From Bacillota bacterium (GTDB taxonomy: Bacteria > Bacillota > Clostridia > Oscillospirales > Ruminococcaceae): a stretch of DNA of 7,229 nt. The stretch is from the NCBI GenBank assembly GCA_023457355.1, contig JAEWLW010000026.1, positions 1 through 7,229 of the forward strand, written 5' to 3'. The position numbers were made by a program, and so were the translations under genes. The notes under the pieces were generated by a model. The model ran no database searches and was not told where the DNA came from. It was given only the letters and a program-made list of their open reading frames with translations. Below, piece after piece: positions 5,337 through 7,229 of this stretch (position 1 is its first letter; each line of letters starts with the position of its first letter).

Positions 5337-6146
5337 TCATTTTTGCAGGTGCACGTTCATATGCGGATAGCTCATTTCAACGCCGAACGCCTCAAATTCC
5401 GTGCGGATTTCTTCCATCAGCGCGAAATAGATGGCCCAATAATCCGCCGTAGGCACCCAGGCGCGCAGCAGATATTCAATGCAGGAATCCTTATAATCCG
5501 AAATGTTGGCGAAAACCGGCGGGTCGGCGCAGATTTCCGGATGGCGCGCCGCCGCCGCCAGCAGCGCCTTCTTGACGCTTTCAGTCGGGCTGTCGTAGGA
5601 GGCTGTCACTTTAATTTCCAACCGGCGCTGCGCCGCGTTGGTGTAGTTGATGATCTTCGCGGCGGCAACATCGCTGTTGGGCGCAAAAACCGTCTTGTTG
5701 TCCGGCGTCAAAAATTTGGTGTAGCTCAGGCCAATTTCATCCACCGTGCCCGAAACATCGCCCGCGTCCACATAATCGCCCGCAACAAACGGCTTGGTCA
5801 GCAAAATCATAATGCCGGCCGCAATGTTTGAAAGCGCGCCCTGCACCGCAAGCGAAATTGCCAAACCGGCGACGCTCAACGCCGCAATCAGCGACGTGAT
5901 CGGAATGCCAAGCTGATCCGCGACGATAAGCGCCGTGAGCAGGTAAAGCAGAATGTGCACCGCCGAGCGCAAAAACGCGTGCAGCGTCTTATCCACCTTT
6001 GATTTGGCCAGCGCCCGGACAAACAGGCTCATCAGCACCTTGATGCCCACAAGGCAAAGCAGCAGCACCACAAGGGTCGGCAGCAGCTTGCCCGCCGTGA
6101 TGGCGCCCAAACCCGCGGTAACGGGGAATGTAATGTTTGTAAACAT
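5337..6146 (-). CDS. mscS: Small-conductance mechanosensitive ion channel, MscS family
   Basis: MscS channels open under membrane tension and release solutes during hypo-osmotic shock; they work as homoheptamers in the cytoplasmic membrane. The 269-residue product matches the basic MscS plan: TM1 about 20-43, TM2 about 61-80, and the pore-lining TM3 about 84-113 with its Gly/Ala-rich packing pattern (AALSVAGLAISLAVQGALSNIAAG, described here as two adjoining halves 88-99 and 100-111), then LLTKPFVAGDYV (115-126), the beta domain with the APNSD motif (155-159), and the alpha/beta domain ending SYPHMNVHLQK (259-269). The length is close to that of E. coli MscS. The start at 6146 is preferred: an alternative GTG at 6155 lies inside the Shine-Dalgarno sequence itself. 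No partner gene is adjacent; the 1.1 kb upstream is non-coding. The paralogue type within the MscS family is not resolved. Confidence 0.95.
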   Translation of the reverse strand: MFTNITFPVTAGLGAITAGKLLPTLVVLLLCLVGIKVLMSLFVRALAKSKVDKTLHAFLRSAVHILLYLLTALIVADQLGIPITSLIAALSVAGLAISLAVQGALSNIAAGIMILLTKPFVAGDYVDAGDVSGTVDEIGLSYTKFLTPDNKTVFAPNSDVAAAKIINYTNAAQRRLEIKVTASYDSPTESVKKALLAAAARHPEICADPPVFANISDYKDSCIEYLLRAWVPTADYWAIYFALMEEIRTEFEAFGVEMSYPHMNVHLQK

Positions 6147-6150
6147 TGAA

Positions 6151-6159
6151 ATCACCTCT
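6151..6159 (-). promoter_or_regulatory. Ribosome binding site of mscS
   Basis: AGAGGTGAT on the minus strand lies 4 nt before the ATG at 6146 and matches the 3' end of 16S rRNA well. The in-frame GTG at 6155 is part of this site, which argues against that codon being the start. Confidence 0.8.
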
Positions 6160-6198
6160 GATAGTATATTTTACGCGTTCCGGCGGCTTTAATCGCGC

Positions 6199-6211
6199 AG
6201 CACGCAGTGCT
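6199..6211. repeat. Small hairpin upstream of mscS
   Basis: AGCAC (6199-6203) and GTGCT (6207-6211) form a 5-bp stem with loop GCA. It lies between mscS and the 123-bp tandem repeat, where the mscS promoter would be expected. No convincing promoter was found: TATACT at 6168-6163 is too close to the start codon, and TATATT at 6221-6216 lacks a good -35. Confidence 0.3.
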
Positions 6212-6245
6212 TTCAAATATAAGCTTTGGCCCGGCTTTGTTTCGG

Positions 6246-6564
6246 CCCTGATTTTGCCGCCGGCAACCGGCGGCCTCTTTGCCGTGCGCGCCTGCGGCTG
6301 CACGGTTTTCCCGCCCCATTCTTGTTTCCAAAGGGAAAAAAGCAGGAGCCGCAGCAGCATCCATACCACCCTGATTTTGCCGCCAGCAACTGGCAGCGTC
6401 TTTGCTGTGCGCGGCTGCGGCTGCACGGTTTTCCCGCCCCATTCTTGTTTTCAAAGGGGAAAAAGCAGGAGCCGCAGCAGCATCCATACCACCCTGATTT
6501 TGCCGCCGGTAACCGGCGGCCTCTTTGCCGTGCGCGCCTACGGCTGCACGGTTTTCCCGCCCCA
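6246..6564. repeat. 123-bp tandem repeat, about 2.6 copies
   Basis: Units start at 6246, 6369 and 6492, an exact period of 123 bp; the third stops at about 6564. Each unit carries a stem around CAA or TAA (GCCGCCGG with CCGGCGGC in units 1 and 3, GCCGCCAG with CTGGCAGC in unit 2) and a second stem CCGTGC with GCACGG. Because 123 is divisible by three, long open frames run through on both strands with a 41-residue period. Their composition, the lack of a ribosome binding site and their overlap with each other make them unlikely to be genes. Confidence 0.88.
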
Positions 6565-6624
6565 AATGAAGTCGCAGTGGGCAGAATTGCCGCCTTTGGC
6601 AAACCGTCGCCATCTGGTAACCTT

Positions 6625-6650
6625 TTGTTTCGCGCGCTGCGCTGCGAAAC
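6625..6650. repeat. 8-bp hairpin
   Basis: TGTTTCGC (6625-6632) pairs with GCGAAACA (6643-6650) around the GC-rich loop GCGCTGCGCT. It lies between the 123-bp array and the C-rich tract. No gene is attached to it. Confidence 0.5.
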
Positions 6651-6652
6651 AG

Positions 6653-6720
6653 CCCCCCCACCCCTAACCCCTGCCCCCGCCGGGGCAGGGGAACGTACCC
6701 CCCTACCCCCCTAAAGGGGG
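6653..6720 (-). other. C-rich tract with G-quadruplex potential and competing hairpins
   Basis: The C-runs at 6653-6659, 6661-6664, 6668-6671 and 6674-6678 read on the minus strand as four G-runs of four or more, with loops of 2, 3 and 1 nt. This meets the usual definition of an intramolecular G-quadruplex. The same bases also form a perfect 10-bp hairpin, CCCCTGCCCC (6668-6677) with GGGGCAGGGG (6682-6691). CCCCC-TAAA-GGGGG (6707-6720) follows. The role is unknown. Confidence 0.6.
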
Positions 6721-7013
6721 CTCATTGGATTATTGTGACCGGTTGCCCCACGCGAGTATGTTAGCTGCCCACCCAAAGCAGATGGGCGCTCACATAAGGG
6801 GGTGGCGGAATGTTCGCGCCCTCAAAGTTTAGCTGGCCTCTCTAGAAGCGCGGCAGCGCCTTTAAAGCGCCGCCGCGCCAAGCTGATGCGTTAAGTTGGC
6901 GCAATAGCTAACCCAAGCCCCATACCGCAGCAGCACAGGCTTTGCCGTTCTAATCTTGGGGGTGGTTCCAAGGCGGGGGGCGGTGAGCGCCCCCGCCCTT
7001 GGTCGATGGAAAG
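6721..7013. other. Gene-free stretch dense in inverted repeats
   Basis: No credible coding frame is seen. Inverted repeats include GGGCGC (6784-6789) with GCGCCC (6816-6821); an 11-bp stem of GCGCGGC-A-GCGC (6848-6859) with GCGC-C-GCCGCGC (6867-6878) around a TTTAAA loop; and CCAAGG-CGGGGG (6968-6979) with CCCCCG-C-CCTTGG (6990-7002, one bulge). Whether these belong to one structured RNA or to several repeat insertions cannot be decided from one sequence. Confidence 0.45.
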
Positions 7014-7229
7014 AGGGGATTCTCAAGGGGGGAAGCTTCGTAAGTAGTAACGTTAGTTTAACTAACGCAACAGTTCGCACCGGGAGAATAGTGTGAAAGG
7101 AGGGCGGTGAGCCCTCACTTTCGCGTTGAGGCGCACTTTTGTGCGCCGGATTAGTTGAAATGCCGTAGGCATTTCATTGCGCGAAGCGTGGTTTCCCCCT
7201 TGAGCGGTCTTTTTCCCGCTGCTTTTTCT
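7014..7229. repeat. Branched palindromic repeat element, long copy
   Basis: The outer arms CTCAAGGGGGGAA (7022-7034) and TTCCCCCTTGAG (7193-7204) enclose CGTTAGTT/AACTAACG (7051-7067), GAGGGC/GCCCTC (7100-7116), and a three-way junction closed by TTCGCG (7120-7125) with CGCGAA (7180-7185). The junction holds GGCGCAC-TTTT-GTGCGCC (7130-7147) and TGAAATGCC-GTA-GGCATTTCA (7156-7176). Both flanks recur at 1-70, where the interior is almost absent. The element runs into the end of the window and probably continues. No coding capacity is seen. Confidence 0.75.

Noticed and set aside
6163..6168. TATACT upstream of mscS as its -10 box
   Set aside because: Transcription would begin within the ribosome binding site at about 6156, and there is no -35 at the right distance.
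6146..6714. Periodic open frames of 130-170 codons on both strands over the 123-bp array
   Set aside because: They exist because the repeat period is a multiple of three. They overlap one another on both strands, lack ribosome binding sites, and are Cys/Arg/Pro- or Ala/Gly-rich low-information sequences.
7086..7204. Group II intron or retroelement end
   Set aside because: A GTGTG start-like sequence occurs, but no domain V hairpin, no reverse transcriptase and no intron-like 3' end were seen.
1..7229. Window as a complete circular molecule with overlapping ends
   Set aside because: The 40-bp end repeat matches 31-70, not 1-40, and bases 1-30 are not reproduced before the match at the right end. 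The sharing is explained by a dispersed repeat.

Overview
The window looks like chromosomal DNA of a GC-rich Gram-positive anaerobe, most likely an Oscillospiraceae/Ruminococcaceae-type member of the Clostridia. That placement is an inference. It rests on the PcrA family type (with an N-terminal-half insertion and a C-terminal Tudor-like domain), the DSNNLK-type GGDEF domain, the strong AGGAGG-type ribosome binding sites, and the abundance of short GC-rich hairpin repeats between genes. No taxonomic marker gene is present.

Three complete genes lie on the minus strand, and each appears to be its own transcription unit. Reading leftward they are: an MscS-family mechanosensitive channel (5337-6146); a membrane-anchored diguanylate cyclase with an extracytoplasmic region and about seven further membrane segments (3382-5043); and the UvrD/PcrA-type DNA helicase pcrA (560-2992). 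The cyclase and pcrA each end in a convincing intrinsic terminator; the one of the cyclase contains its stop codon in the loop. The cyclase has a good sigma-A promoter. No functional pathway links the three genes. They cover genome maintenance, c-di-GMP signalling and osmotic protection, and look like ordinary core or near-core genes.

The unusual part is the DNA between genes. Positions 1-559 hold a hairpin element, a 67-bp tandem repeat, and one copy of a roughly 200-bp multi-hairpin dispersed element. A second copy of that element sits at 3162-3360, again just beyond the terminator of a minus-strand gene. Positions 6147-7229 (over 1 kb) have no credible gene. They hold a 123-bp tandem repeat (2.6 copies) with a preserved hairpin, a C-rich tract with G-quadruplex potential on the minus strand, and a dense series of inverted repeats. 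The window ends in a large branched palindromic element whose two outer arms recur, with a collapsed interior, at the window's left end: 40 bp are identical between 31-70 and 7190-7229. These are best read as mobile or amplified non-coding repeats, though a structured RNA cannot be excluded from the sequence alone.

I do not see a defence system, CRISPR array, phage gene, transposase, tRNA or rRNA. The best leads for something undescribed are the structured repeat families and a possible small plus-strand transcript at 5120-5254.
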